64,000 nt of DNA. It comes from Salimicrobium flavidum (GTDB lineage Bacteria; Bacillota; Bacilli; Bacillales; Halobacillaceae). The position numbers were made by a program, and so were the translations under genes. Below the pieces are notes generated by a model. That model was not told where the DNA came from and made no database searches. It saw only the letters and a list, made by a program, of their open reading frames with translations. The stretch spans positions 160,103-224,102 of the forward strand of contig NZ_FTOC01000005.1 in assembly GCF_900156645.1 (NCBI RefSeq), in the 5' to 3' direction. Positions 38,533 through 47,065 of this stretch are shown here, in pieces; position 1 is the stretch's first letter, and every line of letters begins with the position of its first letter.

Positions 38533-39486
38533 ATGAAAAAAATATCACTACTCTGGTTTAGCGCTATGGTTATATTTTTAGCTGCCTGCGGAGGAGAAGA
38601 ATCGGAAACGGAGAACCAGGCGGAATCTGATGAAGATAAAGATCAAACCAGCACAGAAGATGTAGCACTTGAAGAATTCGAAGGTACGATTGAACACGTG
38701 CACGGCATGGGATATACAGATGCGGAAGGGATTACGTTCGCTTCTCATCAGGGACTGAAAATATTCAGGGAAGGGGAATGGATGGAAACTCCCTTTCATA
38801 ACAACGACTATATGGGCTTCAATGCGATAGAAAATGGAATGTACGTATCAGGTCACCCGGGGGAAGATACTACGGATCTCGAGAACCCGATCGGACTTCA
38901 AAAAGGGAAAGCGACGAAAGAAGGATTAGAAAACCTCGGGTTTGAAGGAGGTAGTGATTTTCATATCCTCGGTGTCGGGTATGAAAATGAAGCGATCTAT
39001 CTATTGAACAGTCAGCCGGACCCGGAACTCGACACGGGGTTCCACCGCAGTTTCGATCAGGGGGAATCGTTTGAACGAATGGCTGCGGAGAACCTTCCGG
39101 GAGATGTATTCCAGCTCGCCGTCCATCCGGTAGAGGAAACGGTGGTCGCTGCAGCCACGAAGTCCGGGGTATATTTGAGTACTGATTCGGGAGACACTTT
39201 CGAAAGGGTATCGGAGCAGGGCCAGGCCTCTGGTCTTTCTTTCACCGAAGATCAGTTATATTTCGCCCTTCTTCAAGAGGAAGCTTCCTTCAAGACGTAT
39301 GACTGGGAATCCGAAGAAGTAAAAGAACTCCCTCTCCCTGATTTCGGCGAGGATGCTGTGATGTATTCTGCCTCTCATCCGGAAAATAGTGAAGTGGCAA
39401 TATATACGATGAACGGAAGCAGCTATGTGACCGATGATGAAGGAGAGACGTGGACGCAGATTCTGGATAATGGAACAGTGAAATAA
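38533..39486 (+). CDS. Lipoprotein with beta-propeller (BNR/sortilin-like) repeats
   Basis: 317 residues. Lipoprotein signal with LAAC, an acidic linker, then repeated blade motifs with DxGxTF/W: STDSGDTFERV and TDDEGETWTQI, plus FDQGESFERM. Such BNR/Asp-box repeats build a beta-propeller. A His-Gly motif (EHVHGMGY) starts the domain. Proteins of this kind are often encoded in copper islands; the function is unknown, perhaps metal sensing or binding at the membrane surface. It is followed after 54 bases by the histidine kinase gene. Confidence 0.8.
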   Translation: MKKISLLWFSAMVIFLAACGGEESETENQAESDEDKDQTSTEDVALEEFEGTIEHVHGMGYTDAEGITFASHQGLKIFREGEWMETPFHNNDYMGFNAIENGMYVSGHPGEDTTDLENPIGLQKGKATKEGLENLGFEGGSDFHILGVGYENEAIYLLNSQPDPELDTGFHRSFDQGESFERMAAENLPGDVFQLAVHPVEETVVAAATKSGVYLSTDSGDTFERVSEQGQASGLSFTEDQLYFALLQEEASFKTYDWESEEVKELPLPDFGEDAVMYSASHPENSEVAIYTMNGSSYVTDDEGETWTQILDNGTVK

Positions 39487-39540
39487 TCTTGAGAATGGGA
39501 TAAACTAAGGGAAAACGGAAGATGTATGTGGGGGAATCCT

Positions 39541-40938
39541 ATGAGAAGGAAGCTTTCGGTGAAACTCGGATTGCTGTTTTTTGTACTGATGCTTTTGATC
39601 GAATTGTCTCTGTTTGTCATCCTTTACACTACGATTTCTTCGCACCGGGTCAACGAAGTGATGGAAGGATTGCTAGCTAAAGGGGCAGGGCACAGAGATG
39701 TTCTGGAAAATAATTTTGACGCTTCCACCCTGCACCACGTAGTTCTGATGGAAACGGAAGCATCTACGGATGTCATCATTACAGATGAAACCGGAGAAAT
39801 CGTCGATCGATCTGAGAATGAGGAATCTTTTCAGACAGATATCGTTGAAAGCCATACCCCTGAACCTGAGACCGGGGACCAGATTCTTGAGGAAAACTGG
39901 GGAGAGAATCCTTATGTAGCCACCGTTTCTCCGATCATAGTCGATGGAGCTCACAGGGGAGACGTGTACATGTTTTCTCCCTCCATGACCATCAAAAATA
40001 TCCTCGCCCATTTATCCGAACAGTTTCTGTGGGTAATGGGGATGATAGCATTCGTTACTCTGGTTCTGGTATTTGCGCTTTCTCAGATTATCACGAGACC
40101 GCTCGTGCGCATGCAGCGGGTGACAGAAAAACTGAGCGAAGGGAAAGCGGATGTCGAACTTGACGAGAGACACAATGATGAGCTCGGGACGTTGGCTGTT
40201 TCCATCAATAGTCTTTCGGATGATCTGGAACGTCTGAAAAAAGAACGCAACGATTTTCTCTCCTCTGTCGCCCATGAACTGAGGACTCCCCTTACATACG
40301 TAAAGGGATATGCAGATGTAGCCTCGCGAAAAGAGACGAGTGAGGAAGATCGTGAGAAATATTTAGCTATCATCAGAGAAGAAGCGGAGCATTTGACTAC
40401 GATGGTGAGACAGTTGTTCCAGCTCGCTAAAATAGAAGAGAATACATTCACGATCGAACCTTCAACCGTGCGCCTTCGTCCATTATTTGACGAAGTGAAA
40501 AAGCAGATGGCCCCTTCATTCAAGGAAGACCAGCACCGGCTTCTCGTTCACATACCTGAGGACTTATACGTGTATGCAGACGCGATGCGGCTCAAACAGG
40601 CCTTCCTTAATATTCTGCACAACGCGCTTTCTTATGCAGGGGAACACCCCGAAGTTCAGGTGGAGGCGATGAGCCGGGACGATGCCGTAACGATACGGAT
40701 TTCCGACAACGGCCCGGGGGTACCTGAGGAGTCTCTTCCTCGCCTGTTTGACCGATTGTACCGGGTCGATAAAGCAAGATCGAGAGAAGAGGGAGGCTCA
40801 GGTCTCGGTCTTGCAATCGTGAAAGAGATCATAGAAATGCACGAAGGATCAGTACGAGCCTTCAACGATCATGGCCTGACGATTTCAATAACTTTGCCGG
40901 AGGAAGATGCTGATGACACAGATTCTAGTCGTAGATGA
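39541..40938 (+). CDS. Sensor histidine kinase (likely copper/cell-envelope stress)
   Basis: 465 residues. TM1 (about 8-30), an extracytoplasmic domain of about 125 residues, TM2 (about 160-182), HAMP, HisKA with phospho-acceptor VAHELRTPLTYV, and an HATPase with N-box HNALSYAGEH, DNGPGVPEE and GSGLGLAIV. ATG 39541 chosen, with GGGGGAA upstream. Its last 26 bases overlap the response regulator gene. Position inside the copper island suggests copper sensing. Confidence 0.9.
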   Translation: MRRKLSVKLGLLFFVLMLLIELSLFVILYTTISSHRVNEVMEGLLAKGAGHRDVLENNFDASTLHHVVLMETEASTDVIITDETGEIVDRSENEESFQTDIVESHTPEPETGDQILEENWGENPYVATVSPIIVDGAHRGDVYMFSPSMTIKNILAHLSEQFLWVMGMIAFVTLVLVFALSQIITRPLVRMQRVTEKLSEGKADVELDERHNDELGTLAVSINSLSDDLERLKKERNDFLSSVAHELRTPLTYVKGYADVASRKETSEEDREKYLAIIREEAEHLTTMVRQLFQLAKIEENTFTIEPSTVRLRPLFDEVKKQMAPSFKEDQHRLLVHIPEDLYVYADAMRLKQAFLNILHNALSYAGEHPEVQVEAMSRDDAVTIRISDNGPGVPEESLPRLFDRLYRVDKARSREEGGSGLGLAIVKEIIEMHEGSVRAFNDHGLTISITLPEEDADDTDSSRR

Positions 40939-41578
40939 TGAACAGCGTATGCTCGACCTGCTGGAGCTGTATCTGCTGCCGCACGGATATGACGTAACCA
41001 AAGCCTCAGGTGGAGCAGAGGCGCTTGAAAAACTGAAGCATAAACCATACGACCTCATCGTTCTGGATATAATGATGAAGGAGATGGACGGGTTCGAAAC
41101 GTGCCGGCGACTGCGGGCATTTACGGACATCCCAGTACTGATGCTGACTGCCAAAGACCAGAAGGAGGACGTGCTCAAAGGACTGAAGACAGGAGCAGAC
41201 GACTACGTTACGAAACCGTTTGATGAAGATATACTCATAGCACGTATTGAAACTCTTCTTCGCCGGAGCGCCCCTTCTTCTCTTGAAATAAACGGACTGA
41301 GATGGAATGAAGATACGTACGAACTGAAATATAATGGTTATTCCGTTCCTCTCACGCCGAAAGAGTTCCAACTGATCGGGCTGCTGTTGAAGCGGCCGGG
41401 CCATGTGTATGACAGGAACGATCTGCTCGACCTGGTGTGGGGATTCGAATCGGATACCGAAGGACGGACCATCGATTCTCACGTACGTAACATCAGAGAA
41501 AAAATCAGACGTTCCGGTTTCCCTGCAGACGATCACCTGAAAACGGTGTGGGGTGTCGGTTATAAGTGGGTGAAGTGA
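40913..41578 (+). CDS. OmpR/PhoB-family response regulator
   Basis: 221 residues. The receiver domain has VVDDE, the phospho-acceptor Asp in LIVLDIMMKEMDG and Lys in YVTKPF; the C-terminal winged helix ends in HVRNIREKIR...VWGVGYKW. ATG 40913 preferred over 40907 (GGAGGA spacing). It is the partner of the overlapping kinase and the best candidate for binding the 11-bp direct repeats found at five promoters in 32.9-41.7 kb. Confidence 0.92.
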   Translation: MTQILVVDDEQRMLDLLELYLLPHGYDVTKASGGAEALEKLKHKPYDLIVLDIMMKEMDGFETCRRLRAFTDIPVLMLTAKDQKEDVLKGLKTGADDYVTKPFDEDILIARIETLLRRSAPSSLEINGLRWNEDTYELKYNGYSVPLTPKEFQLIGLLLKRPGHVYDRNDLLDLVWGFESDTEGRTIDSHVRNIREKIRRSGFPADDHLKTVWGVGYKWVK

Positions 41579-41582
41579 CAGT

Positions 41583-41626
41583 GCACCTGTTTTGCGTTTT
41601 ACAGCAGAGCAGGTGTTTTGTTTTGT
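41583..41626 (+). terminator. Possible terminator of the two-component operon
   Basis: CACCTG / CAGGTG stem with a 20-base loop, then TTTTGTTTTG. Confidence 0.5.
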
Positions 41627-41631
41627 CTGGA

Positions 41632-41653
41632 TTTGCATAGTTTCTGCATAATT
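41632..41653 (+). promoter_or_regulatory. Copper-island direct-repeat operator, site 5
   Basis: Tandem TTTGCATAGTT and TCTGCATAATT, 40 bases before the APC permease gene; the clearest pair of 11-bp repeats. Confidence 0.6.
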
Positions 41654-41693
41654 TGAGGAAATCTCCTCCCTTAGAAAAGGGAGGTAGAAAAGT

Positions 41694-42992
41694 ATGAGTA
41701 ACTATAGAAAAAACAGCCTGACATTGATCGGGGCTATTGGCCTTGGAACCGGAGTGATGATCAGTGCAGGGATATTCGCCCTTCTTGGTCAGGTCGCTGA
41801 ACTGGCAGGCATATGGTTTCCGCTCATTTTTATCGTGGGAGGTATAGTGACAGGGTTCAGTGCCTACTCCTATGTGAAAATGAGTCAACAATATCCCTCT
41901 GCCGGGGGAATCGGAATGTTTCTAGTCAAAGCTTATGGGAAAGGGACCATAACAGCATCAGCCGCTATGCTGATGGCGATTTCAATGGTCATAAACCAAA
42001 GTCTCGTAGCCCGGACGTTCGGTACCTATACTCTCCAGATTTTCGGAGTCGAATCCTCGGGATGGCTGGTAGCTTTACTGGCTGTAGGTCTGTTGATTTT
42101 CGCTTTCATTGTTAATATATCAGGAAATGAATTCATACAGACGTTCACTTCCGTAGTATCTCTGTTGAAAATCATCGGTCTGCTCATCTTTGCAACCGGA
42201 GGGTTGTGGGTGGCCGGATTCACGTTAGAACCCGCCGGCACGGGAGGAAGCGCCGAAGAGAGAGGTATAGCTTCCATTATTGCAGCGGTAGCCCTGACGA
42301 TACTTTCGTTCAAAGGATTTACGACTATAACGAATAGCGGCTCGGAAATCAAAAACCCCGAGAAGAACGTGGGGCGGGCGATCGTGGCTTCCATTTCTAT
42401 CAGTCTGTTCGTTTACCTGGTCATCGCCTGGGCAGTTTCTTCCAATCTTCCAATTGACCGGATTATCGAAGCGAAAGACTACTCTCTCGCAGAAGCAGCA
42501 AGGCCAGCGTTCGGAAGCTACGGTGTATGGTTCACCGTAGGACTTGCTATCATAGCGACGGTTTCCGGGATTATCGCAAGTGTGTTTGCGGTATCCAGGA
42601 TGCTGGCGATGCTGACCGATATGAGTCTCATCCCGCACCGTCATTTTGGGATGCCCGGACGTATCCAGAAACACACGCTTGTTTATACAATAGTACTGGC
42701 GATGGTTCTGGCTGTACTGTTCGATTTGAGTCGTATTGCATCGGTAGGAGCTATTTTGTATCTGGTCATGGATATGATCGTTCACTGGGGAGTTTGGAAA
42801 CATCTGAAAAAAGAAACCGGAGCCAATACTCTCATCGTTGGAACCGCATTCCTTCTCGATGCGATTGTACTTGGCGCTTTCGTTTACGTGAAACTCACTT
42901 CCGATATTCTGATTGTGCTCGTATCGCTCGTATTCCTGATTCTTACTTTTTCCGGCGAACACTGGTTTTTGAAGAAACAAAATAAGCAGTGA
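41694..42992 (+). CDS. APC-superfamily amino acid permease
   Basis: 432 residues, 12 expected membrane helices. Helix 1 has the substrate-binding break IGLGTGVMISAGIFALLG, and helix 6 has SFKGFTTITNSGSEIKNP, typical of APC transporters. The substrate is not predictable. It lies behind a copper-island direct-repeat site, so it may be regulated with the copper genes (inference). Ribosome site AAAGGGAGG. Confidence 0.85.
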   Translation: MSNYRKNSLTLIGAIGLGTGVMISAGIFALLGQVAELAGIWFPLIFIVGGIVTGFSAYSYVKMSQQYPSAGGIGMFLVKAYGKGTITASAAMLMAISMVINQSLVARTFGTYTLQIFGVESSGWLVALLAVGLLIFAFIVNISGNEFIQTFTSVVSLLKIIGLLIFATGGLWVAGFTLEPAGTGGSAEERGIASIIAAVALTILSFKGFTTITNSGSEIKNPEKNVGRAIVASISISLFVYLVIAWAVSSNLPIDRIIEAKDYSLAEAARPAFGSYGVWFTVGLAIIATVSGIIASVFAVSRMLAMLTDMSLIPHRHFGMPGRIQKHTLVYTIVLAMVLAVLFDLSRIASVGAILYLVMDMIVHWGVWKHLKKETGANTLIVGTAFLLDAIVLGAFVYVKLTSDILIVLVSLVFLILTFSGEHWFLKKQNKQ

Positions 42993-43125
42993 TCAGCAAG
43001 GGGGTCATAAAATGGACGAGTAAAAACAAAATAATAAATCTCTGTTTTAATCAGGTGAATCAGGGAAAACCCTTGAAGAAATAGCTTTATCAGGAAAAAG
43101 GTCAGTAGAAAAAGGGGGGCGGCCG

Positions 43126-44361
43126 ATGTCACCAGGGACAGTGAGGGTCGGGATCGTAACGGCACCCGGATATACGAAAAGAATCGGGGAAGGGTTATAT
43201 TATTCGTTGCCGGAATTATTGAAAACGTACGTGGATGATACGAAAGAATGGGTAGTCGAGTCGCTTGAAAGTCCTTTGACAGGATATACGGAAGAACCGG
43301 ATGAGGTGCTCGGCGCCCTTCTGGAAAAGAAAAAGGCGAATGAGTGGGACATAGCGATCTGTCTTACGGATCTGCCACTCTTCAGAGATAAGAAACTGAT
43401 TGTAGCAGAAGCGAACAGTTCGGAAAACGTTGCGCTGTTAAGTCTCCCGGGGCTTGGAGCTACTCCTTTGATCAAACGTATCCGGGAATCGATCATGCAG
43501 TTATTGAGTGAAATGTACCAGGGGATTTCCTATGAAGCCCGTGACGAGGTGCAGAGAACCATCGGACAGATCGATAAAAGACGAAGAAAAAAATACAACT
43601 CCCGTGAACTGGTCCGTAAGCGGGGGTTTGACCGGTTTTCTCCGATTACAAGGGAAACCCCGGATGCAGATAAAATGTCGGAAGTGCGATATACGGTGGA
43701 TTCCAGAACACGTGGGGCGATGAGGCTCATTACCGGTATGGTCCGGGCCAATCGTCCATGGATGCTGTTCGCTCCGTTCATCAAAGTTCTTGTCATCGCA
43801 TTTACGACCGGTACGTTCGCGGTAGTGTTTCCGACGCTCTGGAAACTCAGTAACCACTATAATCTGTGGCGGATGTTCATGATCAATGTAGTGGCTGTCT
43901 CTTTGCTTGTCTTCTGGATTATGGCAGCCCATAAAATGTGGGAGAGAAAGAATGATCACTCCAGCAACTATATCCGGAGACTATATAACAGTACGACGCT
44001 TATGACGCTTATGACGATGGTCAGTTTCTACTACACTCTGCTGTTTATTTGTTTCCAGCTTATCGTTTTCGTCTTACTGCCGATCGATTTCATCGCCGAA
44101 GAACTGAACGAAGATATGGAGACGAGAAGTTATTTCTTCATCGCCTGGACTGCTACAAGCATTTCTACGATCATCGGTGCACTCGGGTCCACGATCGAAG
44201 ACGAGGAAGTTGTACTTTCCGGTACGTACGGCAACCGGCAGCGCCAGCGGTATGAATTGATGTATGAAGCGGAACAGGAGAAGAAAGAAGCAGCCGAAGA
44301 GAAAGAAGAAGCGGCACGGAAGAAGAAAGAGGCGATAAAAGAAAAAATGGGAGAGCGATAA
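43126..44361 (+). CDS. Membrane protein of unknown function with C-terminal coiled coil
   Basis: 411 residues. A soluble N-terminal domain of about 200 residues (VRVGIVTAPGYTKRIGEGL; WDIAICLTDLPLF; VALLSLPGLGA) looks like an alpha/beta fold. Four or so membrane helices follow (about 215-235, 250-270, 290-320, 340-360). The tail is a charged coiled coil rich in Glu, Lys and Ala. I do not recognise the family. The ribosome site is GC-rich (GGGGGGCGG). It stands alone and has its own terminator. Confidence 0.8.
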   Translation: MSPGTVRVGIVTAPGYTKRIGEGLYYSLPELLKTYVDDTKEWVVESLESPLTGYTEEPDEVLGALLEKKKANEWDIAICLTDLPLFRDKKLIVAEANSSENVALLSLPGLGATPLIKRIRESIMQLLSEMYQGISYEARDEVQRTIGQIDKRRRKKYNSRELVRKRGFDRFSPITRETPDADKMSEVRYTVDSRTRGAMRLITGMVRANRPWMLFAPFIKVLVIAFTTGTFAVVFPTLWKLSNHYNLWRMFMINVVAVSLLVFWIMAAHKMWERKNDHSSNYIRRLYNSTTLMTLMTMVSFYYTLLFICFQLIVFVLLPIDFIAEELNEDMETRSYFFIAWTATSISTIIGALGSTIEDEEVVLSGTYGNRQRQRYELMYEAEQEKKEAAEEKEEAARKKKEAIKEKMGER

Positions 44362-44382
44362 CAGGGAAGAAAGCATTGTACC

Positions 44383-44416
44383 AGAAGAGTCTTAGGAAAA
44401 GGACTCTTCTTTTTTT
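44383..44416 (+). terminator. Terminator
   Basis: AGAAGAGTC / GACTCTTCT stem followed by T7. Confidence 0.9.
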
Positions 44417-44494
44417 CCAGAAACTAAAGACGTTTTCTTTTTGTCCGAGGGGGAATTTGATAATCAATCATAGTACAGGAAAGGAAAAAGGGGA

Positions 44495-44626
44495 ATGAAT
44501 AAAAAAAGGGTAAAAAAAAGGAAATGTCGTAAATGTCACAAGCTATACCCTGCTGCCCATTTCCAGGAGGATAAAGTGACTCATCTGTACTGCAGTTTTT
44601 GCCGGCAACGCTCGTGGAAAGGATGA
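44495..44626 (+). CDS. Small zinc-ribbon protein
   Basis: 43 residues: a Lys/Arg-rich start (MNKKRVKKRK), then CRKCHKLYP, and CSFCRQRSWKG at the end. Two CxxC knuckles about 19 residues apart form a likely zinc ribbon. The stop lies 5 bases before the next start, so it belongs to the following operon. The ribosome site is AAAGGGG-like. Not recognised; a role with nucleic acids is plausible (inference). Confidence 0.65.
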   Translation: MNKKRVKKRKCRKCHKLYPAAHFQEDKVTHLYCSFCRQRSWKG

Positions 44627-44631
44627 TGAGA

Positions 44632-45210
44632 ATGCCAGAAAAGCTGGGAAAATTCCGGTGTGTCTCCGGCCATATTTTTCGGGAGGAAGCGTATATTCAA
44701 TGGGGCTCATCTACAGAGTCTCTCGGGGCATGCCTGACACTGAAACCTGGAACCGAAGAGCGGGACCATCCGAACGTTCTGCGTTTAAAACATGGAGAAT
44801 CAGCCCAAGTCCCCCTCTCCACGGAAGATGACACCTTGAAGCAGCTCGAAGCATTCATCCGGCGGATCCACTACGGCGAAGAACCGGAAGGTCGTCTTTA
44901 TTTATACAATTTGTTTCCACTCGTCGTAAAGGGTACTGAAAACTCGATCCTTCAATTCGAAACGATGGTTCGGCGCGGAGAACTGAACCCCGGAGAGGCC
45001 GTCCCCTCTAAGGAGGAACTGAGGGAGCACCCTTGGATTCTCATCGGGTGGGGGATCAATCGGGAAAAAGGGGGGGAAGACCTTGCATACGCAAAACACC
45101 GATGGATGACGGCAGTCCAGGAATCCGGTATTCCATGGTTCGGAAAAAAAGAACACAGGAGACCGATTATCATCACCCTGCTCCGAAAATCCGGAATCAA
45201 CGTTCATTGA
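44632..45210 (+). CDS. Protein of unknown function (operon of three, gene 2)
   Basis: 192 residues, soluble and acidic. Notable stretches: KFRCVSGHIFREEAYIQWGS, LYLYNLFPLVVKGTENS and HPWILIGWGINREKGG. The order of an N-terminal 'WGS..LGACLTLKPGT' and late 'ILIGWGIN' loosely recalls DUF1643-type proteins, but the match is too weak to assign. ATG 44632 chosen (AAAGGA 8 bases ahead). Its stop overlaps the next start (TGATG). Confidence 0.65.
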   Translation: MPEKLGKFRCVSGHIFREEAYIQWGSSTESLGACLTLKPGTEERDHPNVLRLKHGESAQVPLSTEDDTLKQLEAFIRRIHYGEEPEGRLYLYNLFPLVVKGTENSILQFETMVRRGELNPGEAVPSKEELREHPWILIGWGINREKGGEDLAYAKHRWMTAVQESGIPWFGKKEHRRPIIITLLRKSGINVH

Positions 45211-45935
45211 TGATAGAGGAATTACTCTCCCTTTATCAAAATGAAGTCGAAGCCCTGAGGGAACGTGTCGAGTTCACCGTAGCCGCTTGTTACCCGAACC
45301 TCTATATCAGAAGTAGAACTTCTCCGTTAGAGAACGAGGGATGGTGGCTATCGAGGGAGGACCCGGGAGCTCTTGTCCGTTCTTTTTCCCTGTTGAAACT
45401 GAAGGAAGGGTACAAGCTTGGTGGGTATCTGTTCAAAGAGGGAGGGCACGGAAATGGAATCGTCTGGGCCTTTCCGGAAGAAGAACAGGCACCGGAGGCC
45501 GAGGCGTGCGAACGTATGAAAGCGGAGGATCATTCCTTACGCCCTCCCCGTCCGCACCAGGCGCTCAGTGATTTCATGCAAGTAATAGATGGAGACGGGT
45601 GCCCTTTATCTTACTTACAGGCTGCCGTTCTCTTTCACGAGCTGCATGAGTTCGGAGCCATAGGACAGGGAGTTTCCTGGTCGGAGGATGTTTTTTATTC
45701 CCCGGAAGAGATGGAGGTGGACTACGACTGGGAAATGTTACGCGAATACCCGAAACGCACTACCCCCTGTTTCTTTTATAATCATCGGGGGCGGCCGGTG
45801 GTGAGGTTCTATACAATCATTCGCATCGGAGAAGTGACCTGGAATGAATACTTACACACGTTCAGAAAGGGGAGTTATGAGTTGAAAGTGGAAAAGGATT
45901 ATATCGCCACGGGCGGGCCGGGGATTATTTTATAA
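45210..45935 (+). CDS. Protein of unknown function (operon of three, gene 3)
   Basis: 241 residues, soluble and rich in aromatic residues. Visible: NLYIRSRTSPLENEGWWLS, SLLKLKEGYKLGGYLFKEGG, HGNGIVWAFPEEE and LQAAVLFHELHEFGAIGQG. No family recognised. The ATG overlaps the previous stop by one base, indicating translational coupling and a shared job with gene 2. A strong terminator closes the operon. Confidence 0.7.
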   Translation: MIEELLSLYQNEVEALRERVEFTVAACYPNLYIRSRTSPLENEGWWLSREDPGALVRSFSLLKLKEGYKLGGYLFKEGGHGNGIVWAFPEEEQAPEAEACERMKAEDHSLRPPRPHQALSDFMQVIDGDGCPLSYLQAAVLFHELHEFGAIGQGVSWSEDVFYSPEEMEVDYDWEMLREYPKRTTPCFFYNHRGRPVVRFYTIIRIGEVTWNEYLHTFRKGSYELKVEKDYIATGGPGIIL

Positions 45936-45985
45936 ATGGTCCCGGTGAAGAATGTGGAGAATGATCCTTAAGAAAAGACATAGAA

Positions 45986-46018
45986 AAAACCTCCGAAACG
46001 ACGACCTCGGAGGTTTTG
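45986..46018. terminator. Bidirectional terminator
   Basis: AAAACCTCCGA / TCGGAGGTTTT stem between the rightward unknown operon and the leftward small basic protein gene. Confidence 0.85.
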
Positions 46019-46084
46019 TTTATACCTATACTCGTGAAGGGGAGATTTACATTTCACATAGTCTGGTTTTGGCTTTCGTATATT

Positions 46085-46231
46085 TTATTGTTTCGTTTGT
46101 TTCTTTTTACTGAAAAGCTTACCGCTCTTCTTCTGTTTCACGTCTGCTTTCTTTTGCTCACTGTTTTTTACGGGAGATTTTTTGAAATCCTCGTCGAAAC
46201 CTTCGCGAGCTTTAACATAAAGCAATGTCAT
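46085..46231 (-). CDS. Small basic protein, family MTLLYxKARExFDEDFKxSP (copy 2)
   Basis: 48 residues: MTLLYVKAREGFDEDFKKSP, then a Lys/Gln-rich tail (KKKQTKQ). It is the paralogue of the gene at 25905-26057: 17 of the first 20 residues are the same, while the tails share only composition. Ribosome site AAGGAGGG lies 6 bases before the ATG. Function unknown. Confidence 0.75.
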   Translation of the reverse strand: MTLLYVKAREGFDEDFKKSPVKNSEQKKADVKQKKSGKLFSKKKQTKQ

Positions 46232-46759
46232 GATCGTCCCTCCTTTGTTTCTTTTACACTCGAAAGGGGGAACGTCGGTGTCATGACAATCCTAGGGGGA
46301 AGATACATAATACCGATCGGAACTAATCCCTTTCGTAATTAAAGTTTTCCTCCGAATACCTTCTCTGAAACATATAAACTTAAGAAAATGGAAGAATGAG
46401 GATAAAGGTTCAGAGATTTGGGACTTTAATCCCGTAAGCTTATTTGTAATTGGATTCTTTTCCGATTTTTCTTGGAGTATTGTGTTTTATACGACGTTCG
46501 GGGCGTGGATGAATAGTCGAATGTCGCTGGAAATTCTTTTGCATCCATTCGTGGAGAAAATTTTAGTATGAATGTAGCATAAATAATTTTTGTTAGATGT
46601 TCACGCACGATTCACCTGCTTGAACGTCTCATAAAAGGTGAGTTGTGTAATAATGAAGAATAGAAGCAGAAAAGTTATTGCTTGTGTAAGAGTGTGATTA
46701 TAAACGCCAGAGCTGATAACATTAATGACAAACTATTTCTTACGCAGGGAGGAAGAGGC
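46232..46759. other. Intergenic region, no convincing gene
   Basis: AT-rich. A 60-codon leftward frame (46426-46608) lacks convincing composition, and I saw no stable RNA structure. The promoter of the small membrane protein probably lies at 46600-46700. Confidence 0.4.
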
Positions 46760-46951
46760 TTGATCAATACACTTACCAGTACCTGGTTTTCCATTCTCCT
46801 GGCAGTAGCGGTAGTATTTCTCGCGATGCAAGGAGGACAGAGAGAAAGCCTCGTCGATTGGGGAATAGAGTTTATTTTAAAAGTTGTGTTCGTAACCCTC
46901 GTTTACAAATTGCTATCTGCGTTTCTCATCAAACATTTATGGGATACATAA
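46760..46951 (+). CDS. Small membrane protein
   Basis: 63 residues with two hydrophobic segments (about 8-24 and 38-56): TLTSTWFSILLAVAVVFLAM, then QGGQRESLVDWG and FILKVVFVTLVYKLL. TTG start chosen because GGGAGG lies seven bases ahead; the upstream ATG at 46682 has no such site. Function unknown. Confidence 0.6.
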   Translation: MINTLTSTWFSILLAVAVVFLAMQGGQRESLVDWGIEFILKVVFVTLVYKLLSAFLIKHLWDT

Positions 46952-47065
46952 CTTTCGTCTTACGTACGTTCAACTCTTCTTTCGTGATAGAATGTAAAAT
47001 GAAATATCTCTAGTACATAATCAGTGAAAAACTATGTCCCTGTAAGAGAAGCAGGAGGAATTGAA

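Noticed and set aside
46426..46608. 60-codon leftward frame behind AGGTGA
   Set aside because: The composition does not look protein-like and it has no relatives that I can recall; it lies in AT-rich intergenic DNA.
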